The notes: generated from the letters alone by a model not told the origin. A DNA stretch of 64,000 bases from Sphingomonas qomolangmaensis (GCF_024496245.1 NZ_CP101740.1:1983501-2047500), one strand, 5' to 3'; positions 42,829 through 52,346 are shown, counted from the first letter of the stretch. Translations and numbers: made by a program.

Positions 42829-45825
42829 CTACCCCGCCCCCTCCTCCAAACTCAGCAGCGACGCATTCCCCCCCGCGCTGGTGGTATCCACCGACACCGC
42901 GCGCTCGACGCAGAAGCGCGGCAGGTAATTGGGCCCGCCTGCCTTAGGCCCGGTGCCCGAAAGCCCCTCGCCGCCGAAGGGCTGCGATCCCACCACCGCG
43001 CCGATCATCGAGCGGTTGATATAGAGGTTGCCGACCTTCGCGGTCGTCTCGGCGATTTCGGCCGATCGCGCGATCCGGCTGTGCAGCCCCATCGTCAGCC
43101 CGAAGCGCTTGGCGTTGACCCGCTCGATCGTCGCGGTCAGTTCGCCCGCGCGCCAGGTCGCGACGTGGAGCAGCGGCCCGAACCATTCCTGCTGCAGATC
43201 GTCGAGATCGTCCAGGCGGATCGCGGTCGGCGGCACGAAGCGACCGGTTGCGGGCACCAGGACGGTCTTGATCCAGCGCCCCTTCACGCTCTCGCGATAG
43301 GCCATCAGCCTGTCGTACGCGGCATCGTCGATCACCGGGCCGACATCGGTGCGCGGATCGCCCGGATCGCCGACCACCAGCAATTCCATCGCGCCGCGCA
43401 GCATCGTCAGGATCGTCTCGGCGACTTCCTCCTGGACGATCAGCAGCCGCAGCGCCGAGCAACGCTGCCCCGCCGAGCGGAAAGCCGAGGCGATGACGTC
43501 GGCCACCACTTGTTCGGGCAAGGCGGTCGAATCGACGATCATCGCGTTGATCCCGCCGGTTTCGGCGATCAGCGGCACGATCGGGCGGTTGTCGTCCTCG
43601 AGCAGGCTCCGCGCGATCGCCTTGGCGGTGGCGGTCGATCCGGTGAAGGCGACGCCCGCGATCCGCGGATCGCCGGTCAGCGCCGCCCCCGCCTCGGCCC
43701 CGCCTGTCACCAGCACCAGCGCATCGCGCGGCACCCCGGCTTCATGCGCCAGCTCGACCGCGCGCGCGGCGATGCCCGGCGTCTGCGGCGCCGGCTTGGC
43801 GACCCCGGTGTTGCCCGCGACCAAGGCGGCGGCGTTCTGGCCGGTGAAGATCGCCAGCGGGAAGTTCCAGGGCGCGATCGTCGCCCACACCCCGCGCCCC
43901 ATCATCCGCAGCTCGTTGCGCTCGCCGGTCGGGCCGGGAAGGATACGCGGCGCGAGGATGCCGCGCGCCTGCACCGCGTAGTAACGGCAGAAATCGGCGG
44001 CCTCACGGATTTCGCCGAGCGCATCGGGAATCGTCTTGAACGCCTCGCGCACCGCATAGGCCATGAGTTCGGTGCGGTTGGCTTCGAGCAGGTCGGCATA
44101 GCGTTCGAGGATCGCGGCGCGGGTTTCGACCGGGGTGGCGGACCAGGCGGGGAACGCGGCGTGCGCGCGGGCGATGGCTTGCGCTACCTCATCCCCCTCC
44201 CGCTTGCGGGAGGGGTTAGGGGTGGGCGTTGCCGCAAGGAGCGGTGTTGAAACAGGCCCACCCCCGACCCCTCCCGCAAGCGGGAGGGGAGCAGCAGCGA
44301 TCGCCCGCGCCACCTCGCGCAACACCTCGCGCTCGGCGAGGTCGATCCCTTCGCTATTCCCCCACGCCCCCATCAAATCCTTGGGCAGCGGGATGCTCGG
44401 GTGCCGCGTCCCCCCGACGCCGGCGATCTTCTCCACCGGATCGGCCATCAACTCGGCATCGCTCAACCCCGCATCGGCGAGCTGATGCACGAACGACGAA
44501 TTCGCGCCATTTTCGAGCAAGCGCCGCACCAGATACGCCAGCAAATCGCGATGCCCGCCCACCGGCGCATAGATCCGGCAATGATGGCCATGCTCGCGCA
44601 CCAGCCGCTCGTACAGCCCCTCGCCCATGCCGTGCAGCCGCTGGAATTCGAAGTCTCGGCTATTGCCTGCCCATTCGAGGATCGTCGCGACGGTCAGCGC
44701 ATTGTGGCTGGCAAAGGCCGGGCGGATGTTGGTCGCTTCGAGCATGTCGCGCGCGCAGGCGAGATACGACACGTCGGTCGCCGCCTTGCGCGTGAACAAC
44801 GGATAATCGGCCAGCCCCTCGACCTGGGTGCGCTTGATCTCGCTGTCCCAATAGGCGCCCTTGACCAGCCGGACGTTCATCGGCCGCCCCAGCCCGTCGG
44901 CCCAGCCGATCACGCTGCGCGCACGCTTGCCATAGGATTGCACCGCCATGCCATAGCCGTCCCAGCCGCGAAGCTCGGGCCGCCGCGCGACCGCGCCGAT
45001 GATTTCGAGGCTCATCTCGAGCCGCTCGCTCTCCTCGGCATCGACCGTCAGCGCGATATTCTGTGCCGCCGCCTCCGACGCCAGTTGCGCCAGCATGTCG
45101 CTGAGTTCGGGAACGCAGCTATCCCATTGCGCGACCTCGTAGCGGGCGTGGAGCGCCGAAAGCTTGACCGAGATCGAATGCCCCGCCTTGGGATCGCGCC
45201 CCACCGCGCGGATCGCGTCGAAATAGGCGGCGAAATAGCGCTCGGCATCGGCCTTGGTCCGCGCCGCCTCGCCCAGCATGTCGAAGCTGGCGGTGAAGCC
45301 CTTGTTCTCGGGGCGGCGCATCCGCTTCATCGCTTCCTCGATGGTGCGGCCCATCACAAAGACCTCGCCCATCATCTTCATCGCCGCGCCCACCGCCTGG
45401 CGGACGAAGGGCTCGCCCGCACGACTGATCAGCCGCTGGAGCGCATTGCCCTCCTCGCGCACCAGCACGCGGCCGACGACCAGCCCCCAGGTCGCCGAAT
45501 TGACCAACGCCGAGTTCGACTTGCCCGCATGGTTGCGCCAGTCGGCATCGCCCAGTTTGTCGGCAATCAGCAGGTCGGCGGTTTCGGGATCGGGGACGCG
45601 TAGGAACGCCTCGGCAAGGCTCAGCAGCGCGACGCCCTCGGACGAATTGAGCCGATATTCCTGCAGGAACTGGTTCACCCAGCCCTTGTTCTGCGCCGCC
45701 CGCAGGTCGGCGATCAGCCCGGCCGAGTGATCGAGCACCCGCGCACGCGAATCGGGGGTGAGCCCGGCGCGCTCCAAAAGCGGCTTTAGAACATCGGGTT
45801 CGGCCATCCGGTGCAGATTTGCCAT
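42829..45825 (-). CDS. putA: Bifunctional proline dehydrogenase / P5C dehydrogenase PutA
   Basis: 998-aa flavoenzyme that oxidises proline to glutamate in two steps. The N-terminal PRODH domain has EESERLEMSLEIIG, the FAD/proline motif RLVKGAYWDSEIKR and FASHNALT. The C-terminal aldehyde dehydrogenase domain has PWNFPLAIFTGQNAAALVAG, FTGSTATA, ETGGINAMIVD and the nucleophile Cys in SAGQRCSALRLL. No N-terminal DNA-binding RHH domain, so it is not a PutA autorepressor. An intergenic-type palindromic repeat is translated in frame in the linker between the domains (residues ~512-544, containing PLPLAGGVGGG and PNPSRKREG). The start is not certain: ATG 45825 used, ATG 45807 possible. Confidence 0.93.
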   Translation of the reverse strand: MANLHRMAEPDVLKPLLERAGLTPDSRARVLDHSAGLIADLRAAQNKGWVNQFLQEYRLNSSEGVALLSLAEAFLRVPDPETADLLIADKLGDADWRNHAGKSNSALVNSATWGLVVGRVLVREEGNALQRLISRAGEPFVRQAVGAAMKMMGEVFVMGRTIEEAMKRMRRPENKGFTASFDMLGEAARTKADAERYFAAYFDAIRAVGRDPKAGHSISVKLSALHARYEVAQWDSCVPELSDMLAQLASEAAAQNIALTVDAEESERLEMSLEIIGAVARRPELRGWDGYGMAVQSYGKRARSVIGWADGLGRPMNVRLVKGAYWDSEIKRTQVEGLADYPLFTRKAATDVSYLACARDMLEATNIRPAFASHNALTVATILEWAGNSRDFEFQRLHGMGEGLYERLVREHGHHCRIYAPVGGHRDLLAYLVRRLLENGANSSFVHQLADAGLSDAELMADPVEKIAGVGGTRHPSIPLPKDLMGAWGNSEGIDLAEREVLREVARAIAAAPLPLAGGVGGGPVSTPLLAATPTPNPSRKREGDEVAQAIARAHAAFPAWSATPVETRAAILERYADLLEANRTELMAYAVREAFKTIPDALGEIREAADFCRYYAVQARGILAPRILPGPTGERNELRMMGRGVWATIAPWNFPLAIFTGQNAAALVAGNTGVAKPAPQTPGIAARAVELAHEAGVPRDALVLVTGGAEAGAALTGDPRIAGVAFTGSTATAKAIARSLLEDDNRPIVPLIAETGGINAMIVDSTALPEQVVADVIASAFRSAGQRCSALRLLIVQEEVAETILTMLRGAMELLVVGDPGDPRTDVGPVIDDAAYDRLMAYRESVKGRWIKTVLVPATGRFVPPTAIRLDDLDDLQQEWFGPLLHVATWRAGELTATIERVNAKRFGLTMGLHSRIARSAEIAETTAKVGNLYINRSMIGAVVGSQPFGGEGLSGTGPKAGGPNYLPRFCVERAVSVDTTSAGGNASLLSLEEGAG
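44194..44290. repeat. CTCCCGC/GCGGGAG palindromic repeat inside putA
   Basis: Arms CCCCTCCCGCTTGCGGGAGG and CCTCCCGCAAGCGGGAGGGG flank about 55 bp, the same structure as intergenic copies elsewhere in the window (46432, 50973). Read on the putA strand it codes for a Gly/Pro-rich and basic insertion at the junction of the two catalytic domains. Confidence 0.9.
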
Positions 45826-45968
45826 AGAGTTACGCTGAAGTGACGGTACGGCGCTCTGCATTTTCGTGGTTCCGGTCGGCCAAGGCTTGCGGCCCCTGCC
45901 CCAAGCCCGTTAAGGGTTGCGGCGCGCTATGCCGCAAGAAGGCGAGACCGCATAGCGTGGGAGAGCGA

Positions 45969-46421
45969 ATGCCGATCACCATGCAGGAACGCGCCGGCCA
46001 GATCGGCAGTGAAGCGGTGTCCGACTGGGTCGAGGTGACGCAGGCGATGATCGACAAATTCGCGGACGCGACGGGCGACCACCAGTTTATCCATGTCGAC
46101 CCCGCGCGCGCGGCGATGACGCCGTTCGGCGGCACGATCGCGCACGGCTTCCTCACCTTGTCGCTGATGCCGCTGCTGTCGGCCAGGACCGAGCTGCCCG
46201 AGATCCAGGATGTGAAGATGGCGGTGAATTACGGCGGCAACAAAGTGCGGTTTCTCACCCCGGTGCGCTCGGGCAAGCGCGTGCGCGGGCGCTTCAAATT
46301 GCTCGAGCTGGCTGAGAAGCGCCCCGGCCAGTGGCAGCAAACCAACCTGTTCGCCGTCGAGATCGAGGGCGAGGACAAACCCGCGATGGTCGCCGAATGG
46401 ATCAGCCAGATTTTCGTCTAA
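45969..46421 (+). CDS. MaoC-family hydratase
   Basis: 150-aa hot-dog fold protein of the MaoC/(R)-specific enoyl-CoA hydratase family. Active-site region: FADATGDHQFIHVDPARAAM with the Asp and His residues, then GGTIAHGFLTLSLMPLL. Interconverts enoyl-CoA and (R)-3-hydroxyacyl-CoA, a step that can feed PHA synthesis. Start ATG 45969 has GGGAG upstream; ATG 45981 is an alternative. Divergent from putA; a thiolase follows after a palindromic repeat. Confidence 0.88.
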   Translation: MPITMQERAGQIGSEAVSDWVEVTQAMIDKFADATGDHQFIHVDPARAAMTPFGGTIAHGFLTLSLMPLLSARTELPEIQDVKMAVNYGGNKVRFLTPVRSGKRVRGRFKLLELAEKRPGQWQQTNLFAVEIEGEDKPAMVAEWISQIFV

Positions 46422-46431
46422 ATCCAAAAAG

Positions 46432-46573
46432 CCCTCTCCCGCCTGCGGGAGAGGGTTGGGTGAGGGCCTTCTTCTTCTGCCCTGACCCGACCCAAGAAGA
46501 AGACCCTCACCGCTGCGACTAGGCTCGCTCCGCTCGCTCAAGTCTCGCTCCTCTCCCGCAAGCGGGAGAGGGG
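46432..46573. repeat. CCCTCTCCCGC palindromic repeat
   Basis: Left hairpin CCCTCTCCCGCCTGCGGGAG, centre with TTCTTCTTCT/AAGAAGAAG complementary arms and an ACCCTCACCGCTGCGACTAG block, right hairpin CTCTCCCGCAAGCGGGAGAG. It lies between the MaoC and thiolase genes. Relatives at 50973-51103 and 54416-54610. Confidence 0.88.
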
Positions 46574-46595
46574 TTTCAGAAAGAAAGGAACCACC

Positions 46596-47771
46596 ATGCG
46601 CTCTGCCGTCATCGTTTCCACCGCCCGTACCCCGATCGGCCGTGCCTATCGCGGCGCGTTCAACAACCTGCCCGCCCCCACGCTAGGCGCCAAATCGCTC
46701 GAAGCCGCGATCGAGCGCGCCGGGATCGAGGGCGGCCATGTCGACGACGTCGTCTGGGGCGCGGCGCTCCAGCAGGGACACCAGGGCGGCAATATCGCGC
46801 GCCAAGTCGCGCTGCGCGCCGGGCTGCCGGTCACCGTCTCGGGCATGTCGATCGATCGCCAATGCGCCTCGGGGCTGATGGCGATCGCCACTGCCGCCAA
46901 GCAGATCATCGTCGATAACATGGACATCACCGTCGGCGGCGGGGTCGAATCGATCAGCCTGGTGCAGACGCCGCAGATGCGGGTCGCCGCCGATCCCGAA
47001 CTGCTGGCGATGCACGGCAATGTCTATATGCCGATGCTCCAGACCGCCGAGACCGTCGCCAACCGCTATGGCGTCAGCCGCGAGCGCCAGGACGCCTATG
47101 GCCTCGAATCGCAGCGCCGCACCGCCGCCGCGCAGGAAGCCGGGCGCTTCGATGCCGAGATCGTCTCCGTCACCGCGACGATGAACGTCGTCGACAAGGC
47201 GACCAAGGAAGTCACCCAGAAGGAAGTGACGCTCACCAAGGACGAGGGCAACCGCCCCGAAACCAATGCCGAGGGGCTGGCTGCGCTCCAGCCGGTGATC
47301 CCCGGCGGATCGATCACCGCGGGCAATGCCAGCCAGCTGTCCGATGGATCGTCCGCCTGCGTGCTGATGGAGGAAAGCGTCGCCTCGAAGCGCGGGCTGC
47401 AGCCGCTCGGCCGCTATATCGGCATGGCGGTGGCGGGCACCGAACCCGACGAAATGGGGATCGGCCCGGTTTATGCCGTCCCCAAATTGCTCGAGCGCTT
47501 CAACCTGAAGGTCGAGGATATCGGGCTGTGGGAGCTTAACGAGGCGTTCGCGGTGCAGGTGCTCTACAGCGCTGACACGCTGGGCATCCCGTACGAGCTG
47601 CTCAATGTCAATGGCGGCGCGATCTCGATCGGCCATCCCTATGGCATGTCGGGCGCGCGGATGACCGGCCATGCGCTGATCGAGGGCAAGCGTCGCGGCG
47701 CGAAATACGTCGTGGTGACGATGTGCGTCGGCGGCGGCATGGGCGCGGCGGGGTTGTTCGAGGTGCTGTGA
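46596..47771 (+). CDS. Acetyl-CoA C-acyltransferase (thiolase)
   Basis: 391-aa thiolase that cleaves or forms 3-ketoacyl-CoA. Catalytic residues present: Cys90 in [11 protein letters not shown], His in [12 protein letters not shown], and Cys in [13 protein letters not shown] near the C-terminus; [11 protein letters not shown] is the usual NEAF motif. AAAGGA lies upstream of ATG 46596. With the MaoC hydratase it suggests a fatty-acid or PHA-related unit, interrupted by a palindromic repeat in the intergenic gap. Full length. Confidence 0.95.
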   Translation: MRSAVIVSTARTPIGRAYRGAFNNLPAPTLGAKSLEAAIERAGIEGGHVDDVVWGAALQQGHQGGNIARQVALRAGLPVTVSGMSIDRQCASGLMAIATAAKQIIVDNMDITVGGGVESISLVQTPQMRVAADPELLAMHGNVYMPMLQTAETVANRYGVSRERQDAYGLESQRRTAAAQEAGRFDAEIVSVTATMNVVDKATKEVTQKEVTLTKDEGNRPETNAEGLAALQPVIPGGSITAGNASQLSDGSSACVLMEESVASKRGLQPLGRYIGMAVAGTEPDEMGIGPVYAVPKLLERFNLKVEDIGLWELNEAFAVQVLYSADTLGIPYELLNVNGGAISIGHPYGMSGARMTGHALIEGKRRGAKYVVVTMCVGGGMGAAGLFEVL

Positions 47772-47781
47772 CCTGAACCTA

Positions 47782-47834
47782 TAGCGAGCTTATCACGGTT
47801 TACATATTTTTTGTAATATGAGATAAACTCGCTA
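47782..47834. promoter_or_regulatory. Nested inverted repeat overlapping an AAA-ATPase start codon
   Basis: Outer arms TAGCGAGCTTATC (47782-47794) and GATAAACTCGCTA (47822-47834) are complementary at 12 of 13 positions; inner arms CATATT (47803) and AATATG (47815) flank TTTTGT. The right arm ends on the A of the ATG at 47834. Strongly AT-rich, so likely a promoter/operator or a translational control hairpin. Confidence 0.75.
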
Positions 47835-49006
47835 TGGATCGCCGTCGCAACCCGTTTGCCCCTGGCGCAGGGTCGCCGCCTCCCGAGCTTGCCGGTCGGG
47901 CCGATTTGATCGAACGCGCGTCGGTCGCGCTCGATCGCGTGCGCGCTGGGCGGGCGGCGCGCAGCGTGATTCTCTACGGGCTGCGCGGCGTCGGCAAGAC
48001 GGTGTTGCTGACGACGATATGGAACCGCGCCGAGGACGACGGCATGATCGTCGTGGCGCTCGAAGCCCCCGAAGGCCGATCGCTGCCGGGAATCCTCGTC
48101 CCCGCGCTTCGTGCCAGCCTGTTGCGGCTCGACCGGATCAAGCGTGCCACCGCCGGGGTCACCCGGGCGCTGCGGGCGCTGGCGGGCTTTGCCAAATTGA
48201 AAGTGCGCTACGACGATATCGAAGTCGCGATCGACGTCGAACCCGAGCCTGGCCTTGCCGATTCGGGAGACCTTGATGCCGATCTCGCCGATCTGATGAT
48301 CGCAGTCGGCGAAGCCGCGCGAGAACGCGAGACCGCGGTGGTGCTCGCGATCGACGAGCTCCAATATGTCCCCGAACGCGAACTTGCCGCGCTCATCGCC
48401 GCGATCCACCGCGCCGCGCAGCGCCAGCTGCCGGTCACGCTCATCGCCGCGGGGCTGCCGCAACTGCTGGGCCAGATGGGCGATGCCAAATCCTATGCCG
48501 AGCGCTTGTTCGAATTCGTCGCGATCGGCGCGCTCGATCCCGAGGCGGCGGCGGCCGCGATCCGCCTGCCGATCGAGCGCGAAGAGGAGGCGATCGACGA
48601 TGCAGCGATCGATGCGATCGTCGCCGATACCGAAGGCTATCCCTATTTCATCCAGGAATGGGGCAAGCACAGTTGGGATGTCGCCGAAGCCTCGCCGATC
48701 GGCGCCGACGATGTCGCCGCCGCGCGCATCCTCGCGCTCGCCGAACTCGACGCGAGCTTCTTCCGCGTCCGCTTCGACCGGCTTACCCCCAAGGAAAAGC
48801 GCTATTTGCGCGCGATGGCAGGGCTGGGACCGGGTCCGCACCGGTCGGGCGATGTCGCGCAAGCGATGGACGCGGCGGTCAGCAGCCTGGCGCCGACGCG
48901 CAATAGCCTGATCGCCAAGGGGATGCTGTTCAGCCCCTCGCATGGCGACACCGCCTTCACCGTCCCGCTGTTCGATGCCTATATGCGCCGGGTAATGCCC
49001 GAATAA
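47834..49006 (+). CDS. AAA-type ATP-binding protein
   Basis: 390-aa P-loop ATPase of the STAND/AAA type. Walker A GLRGVGKT at about residues 49-56, Walker B VVLAIDEL near 172. The N-terminus (RRNPFAPGAGSPPPELAGR) and the C-terminal region (GYPYFIQEWGKHSWDVAEAS; FDRLTPKEKRYLRAMAGLG) look like the orphan ATPases often annotated only as ATP-binding protein. No DNA-binding or effector domain is recognised. It stands alone, with an unusual inverted repeat on its start codon, which suggests tight regulation. Function unknown. Confidence 0.85.
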   Translation: MDRRRNPFAPGAGSPPPELAGRADLIERASVALDRVRAGRAARSVILYGLRGVGKTVLLTTIWNRAEDDGMIVVALEAPEGRSLPGILVPALRASLLRLDRIKRATAGVTRALRALAGFAKLKVRYDDIEVAIDVEPEPGLADSGDLDADLADLMIAVGEAARERETAVVLAIDELQYVPERELAALIAAIHRAAQRQLPVTLIAAGLPQLLGQMGDAKSYAERLFEFVAIGALDPEAAAAAIRLPIEREEEAIDDAAIDAIVADTEGYPYFIQEWGKHSWDVAEASPIGADDVAAARILALAELDASFFRVRFDRLTPKEKRYLRAMAGLGPGPHRSGDVAQAMDAAVSSLAPTRNSLIAKGMLFSPSHGDTAFTVPLFDAYMRRVMPE

Positions 49007-49030
49007 CGCCGGGCCGTCGCACCGCGGCAT

Positions 49031-50416
49031 GTGAAAGGATCGATCATCCTCCAGCCCGATGTCATCGCCGCGCCTGCCTCGGGCGCCGGCCTGCCGATGC
49101 CGCGCCGCGTCACCGCGATCGCCGCGATTTCGTTCGGCACCGCGCTGTTCGTCATCGACGGATCGATCGCCAATGTCGCGCTGCCGACGATCGCGCGCGA
49201 GCTCGGGGTCGGCGAGGGGAGCGTCGTCACGGTCGTGACGCTGTACCAATTGGTGCTGGTGATGGGGCTGCTGCCCTTTGCCGGGCTTGGCGACCGCGTC
49301 GGGCACCGGCGGCTGTACCAGCTCGGCCAGCTCGTCTTCCTGCTCGCCTCGGCGGCGTCGCTGCTGGTCGACAGCTTCGCGCAATTGCTGCTGGTGCGCG
49401 GCGGTCAGGCGATCGGTGCGGGGATGGCGCTCAGCGTGTCGGCGGCGATGCTGCGCGACATCTATCCGGCGCGCAGCCTGGGGAGCGGGCTCGGCATCAA
49501 CAGCGTCATCGTCGCCTCGTCGAACGCGCTCGCGCCCACGCTGGGCGGGTTCATCGTCGCGCAGCTCGACTGGCGCTGGGTGTTCTGCGCCGCGGTGCCC
49601 TTCGCTTTGGTGTCGATGCTGCTCGGGCGCGCACTCCCTGCACCGGTGCCGCGCAAGGAGCGGTTCGACCTGGCGGGCGGGGCGTGGAGCGCGGCCACCG
49701 TCGGGCTGCTGATCGGCGGGCTCGAGCTGGCGGTCCACGGCACGCTCTCGCCGCTCGGCATCGGCGCGGCGGTCCTCGGGCTGGTCAGCGCGATCCTGCT
49801 CTATCGCCGCGAACGCGCGCGCACTCGCCCTACGGTGCCGATCGACCTGCTGGCGATCCGAGTGATCGGCCTGTCGGTGCTCGGCGCGATCGCCGCCTTT
49901 GTCGCCACCAGCGCGATGGTGGTCGCGCTGCCCTTCCGCTTCGAACGCGGCATGGGGTTCAGCCCTGCCGAGGTCGGGTTGCTGATCCTCCCCTTCCCGC
50001 TCACCCTGCTGGTGGTCGCTCCGCTGGCGGGGTGGCTCTCCGACCGAGTGAAACCCTCCTTGCTGGGGATTGCCGGGATGACGCTGGCGATCGCCGGGCT
50101 GCTGCTGATCGGCTTCCTGCCGACCCACGCGGGGTGGCCCGCGATCGCGTGGCGGCTGTCGATCGCCGCCGCCGGCTTCGGGCTGTTCCTTGCCCCCAAT
50201 TCGCGGCTGATCATCGGCGAGGCACCGCGCGACCGGGCGGCGGCGGCGGGCGGGCTGCTATCGACCGCGCGACTGCTCGGGCAGACGCTCGGCGCATCGA
50301 TCGTCGGCATCGCGCTGGCGGTGGGAATCGGCATCGGCCCCGCGCCGTTCGTGATCGCCGCCGCCTTCGCGCTGCTCGCGGGGCTGTGCAGCGTCGTCCG
50401 GCTGCGCACAACGTGA
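49031..50416 (+). CDS. MFS transporter (DHA2-like drug efflux)
   Basis: 461-aa major-facilitator protein with about 14 hydrophobic helices. The motif A loop GLGDRVGHRRLYQLG sits between helices 2 and 3, as in DHA2 multidrug exporters; helix 1 contains TALFVIDGSIANVALPTIAR. Exports small molecules using the proton gradient. GTG start at 49031; ATG 49097 (MPRRVTAIAA) is an alternative. No partner genes of an EmrA type are adjacent. Confidence 0.9.
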   Translation: MKGSIILQPDVIAAPASGAGLPMPRRVTAIAAISFGTALFVIDGSIANVALPTIARELGVGEGSVVTVVTLYQLVLVMGLLPFAGLGDRVGHRRLYQLGQLVFLLASAASLLVDSFAQLLLVRGGQAIGAGMALSVSAAMLRDIYPARSLGSGLGINSVIVASSNALAPTLGGFIVAQLDWRWVFCAAVPFALVSMLLGRALPAPVPRKERFDLAGGAWSAATVGLLIGGLELAVHGTLSPLGIGAAVLGLVSAILLYRRERARTRPTVPIDLLAIRVIGLSVLGAIAAFVATSAMVVALPFRFERGMGFSPAEVGLLILPFPLTLLVVAPLAGWLSDRVKPSLLGIAGMTLAIAGLLLIGFLPTHAGWPAIAWRLSIAAAGFGLFLAPNSRLIIGEAPRDRAAAAGGLLSTARLLGQTLGASIVGIALAVGIGIGPAPFVIAAAFALLAGLCSVVRLRTT

Positions 50417-50474
50417 CGGAAACCCTTGGCCCCCCGCTCGTTATGCCAGGGAAACCAATCGATGGAGACCCGAT

Positions 50475-50957
50475 ATGCAGGCCAAGCAGGAAGAAGACAC
50501 CGCGATCCGCGACCGGATGTGGAAGGAAATGGCCAAGAGCCCGTTCGTGATGATCGGCCTGGTCGGCAGCCACCAGCATAGCGAGCCGATGACCGCCCAG
50601 CTCGACCCCGACGCCAACGGCGAATTCTGGTTCTATTGCAACAAGGACAACCGCATCGCGGGCGGCGGCGAGGCGATGGCGCAGTTCGTGTCGAAGGGGC
50701 ATGACGTGTTCGCCTGCATCCACGGCACGCTCACCACCGAGACGCGCCCCGAGATCTTTGACAAATATTGGTCGAAGCAGACCGAGGCCTGGTTCGAAGG
50801 CGGCAAGCAGGACCCCAACATCATGATGCTGCGGTTCGATCTGAAGGACGCCGAAATCTGGGAGGGCGATCAGTCGCTGTCGGGCAAGCTCAAGATGTTG
50901 ACTGGCCAGACGATCAAGCCGAGCGAAGCCGGCAGCCACGCCGAAGTGGCGCTCTAA
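50475..50957 (+). CDS. Pyridoxamine 5'-phosphate oxidase-like general stress protein
   Basis: 160-aa split-barrel flavin-binding-like protein similar to general stress protein 26. Features: MIGLVGSHQHSEPMTAQLDP and EFWFYCNKDNRIAGG (barrel core), FACIHGTLTTETRPEIFDKY, ending KIKPSEAGSHAEVAL-like tail. The family binds FMN, FAD or heme-like cofactors; the exact activity is unknown. AGACCC..ATG spacing is weak. Followed by a palindromic repeat. Confidence 0.82.
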   Translation: MQAKQEEDTAIRDRMWKEMAKSPFVMIGLVGSHQHSEPMTAQLDPDANGEFWFYCNKDNRIAGGGEAMAQFVSKGHDVFACIHGTLTTETRPEIFDKYWSKQTEAWFEGGKQDPNIMMLRFDLKDAEIWEGDQSLSGKLKMLTGQTIKPSEAGSHAEVAL

Positions 50958-50972
50958 GCTTATCCTTCTAAG

Positions 50973-51103
50973 CCCTCTCCCGCCTGCGGGAGAGGGTTGG
51001 GTGAGGTCCTTCTTCTTCTACGAGGCCAAAACCCTCACCGCTGCGACTAGGGGCGGCAAGTGCGCCCCCAAGTCTCGCCCCCTCTCCCGCAAGTGGGAGA
51101 GGG
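50973..51103. repeat. CCCTCTCCCGC palindromic repeat
   Basis: Same structure as 46432-46573: left hairpin CCCTCTCCCGCCTGCGGGAG, TTCTTCTTCT stretch, ACCCTCACCGCTGCGACTAG block, and a right hairpin CTCTCCCGCAAGTGGGAGAG with one mismatch. Lies between two converging genes. Confidence 0.88.
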
Positions 51104-51113
51104 TAAAGCGGCC

Positions 51114-52346
51114 CTATCCCTGGTGCGTCGCGATCCATTCCTCGAGCACCGGCGCGATCCGCGTCCGCCATTTCGACCCGTTGAAGATGCCGTAATGACC
51201 GACTTCCTCGGCCATGTGATACTTCTTGTGTTCCTCGGGCAGCTTGGTCGCCAGCGTCAGCGCCGCCTTGGTCTGGCCCAGCCCCGAAATATCGTCGCGC
51301 TCGCCCTCGATCGCCAGCAATCCGACGTCGGTGATCGCCGCCGGATCGACCAGCTTGCCGCGATGCGTCATCGTCCCCAGCGGCAGCGAATGATCCTGGA
51401 ACACCACCGAAATCGTCTGGAGGTAGAATTCGGCGGTCATGTCGCAGACCGACCGATATTCGTCGTAGAACGCCATCGTCGCATCGGCGCTGTCGTCGTC
51501 GCCCTTCACCAGGTGCTTGAACAACTCCCAGTGCGAATTCATGTGGTTGCCGAGGTTCATCGTCATGAAGCCGGCGAGCTGCAGGAAGCCCGGATAGACG
51601 CGGCGGCCGGCGCCGGGATATTGCATCGGCACCGTCGCGATGACGTTCTTTTCGAACCACATATGCGGCCGCTCGGTCGCGAGCGTATTGACCGCGGTCG
51701 GCGCCTCGCGGGTGTCGATCGGGCCGCCCATCAGCGACAGCGTCAACGGGCGGTGGGGATGCTGGTCGGCGCTCATCACCGCGACCGCGGCATAGACCGG
51801 CACCGAGGGCTGGCACACCGCGAGCACATGCGCGCGCGGATCGCCCGCGCTGCCGATTTCGGCCAGCCAGTCGATGACATAATCGATATAGTCGTCGAGG
51901 TCGAAGCGGCCGTCGGACAGCGGCACCTGCTTGGCGTCGCGCCAATCGGTGATGTAGATATCGGCGCTCGGCAGCATCCGCTCGACCGTGCCGCGCAGCA
52001 GCGTCGCATAATGCCCCGACATCGGCGCGACGATCAGCAATTTGGGGCCGCCCGTGATGCCCTCGCGGACGAAATGCTTGAGCTGGCCGAACGGCCGGCG
52101 CGCGACGATTTCCTCGCGGACCGCGACCTGCTTGCCGCCGATCTCGGTGTGCGTCAGCCCGAATACCGGCTTGCCACGCGGTGCCGATGCATGCGCGAAC
52201 ACCTCGAGCGCCGAAGCCAGCATCGGCCCGCCGCCGAAATAGGCGAACGGGTTTGCCGGATTGTTGAGCAGCCCCGCCCCGAAATTCGCCATCGCGCTTG
52301 CGCTTGCCAGCATCGATCGCTGCATTTCATAGGCGTTGTAGAGCAT
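51114..52346 (-). CDS. phaZ: Intracellular polyhydroxyalkanoate depolymerase
   Basis: 410-aa intracellular PHA/PHB depolymerase that mobilises stored polymer. The nucleophile is a Cys in VLAVCQPSVPVYAAV, as in the PhaZ1-type enzymes, with the later Asp (IEGERDDISGLGQT) and His (MAEEVGHYGIFNGSKW). The start is MLYNAYEMQRSMLASASAMA, with no signal peptide. It fits with the hydratase/thiolase nearby as part of PHA turnover, but no PHA synthase is in the window. Confidence 0.92.
   Translation of the reverse strand: MLYNAYEMQRSMLASASAMANFGAGLLNNPANPFAYFGGGPMLASALEVFAHASAPRGKPVFGLTHTEIGGKQVAVREEIVARRPFGQLKHFVREGITGGPKLLIVAPMSGHYATLLRGTVERMLPSADIYITDWRDAKQVPLSDGRFDLDDYIDYVIDWLAEIGSAGDPRAHVLAVCQPSVPVYAAVAVMSADQHPHRPLTLSLMGGPIDTREAPTAVNTLATERPHMWFEKNVIATVPMQYPGAGRRVYPGFLQLAGFMTMNLGNHMNSHWELFKHLVKGDDDSADATMAFYDEYRSVCDMTAEFYLQTISVVFQDHSLPLGTMTHRGKLVDPAAITDVGLLAIEGERDDISGLGQTKAALTLATKLPEEHKKYHMAEEVGHYGIFNGSKWRTRIAPVLEEWIATHQG

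Noticed and set aside
47639..50128. Open frame of 829 codons opposite the AAA ATPase and MFS genes
   Set aside because: Low-complexity Arg/Gln/Asp composition; the opposite strand has clear Walker motifs and transmembrane helices.
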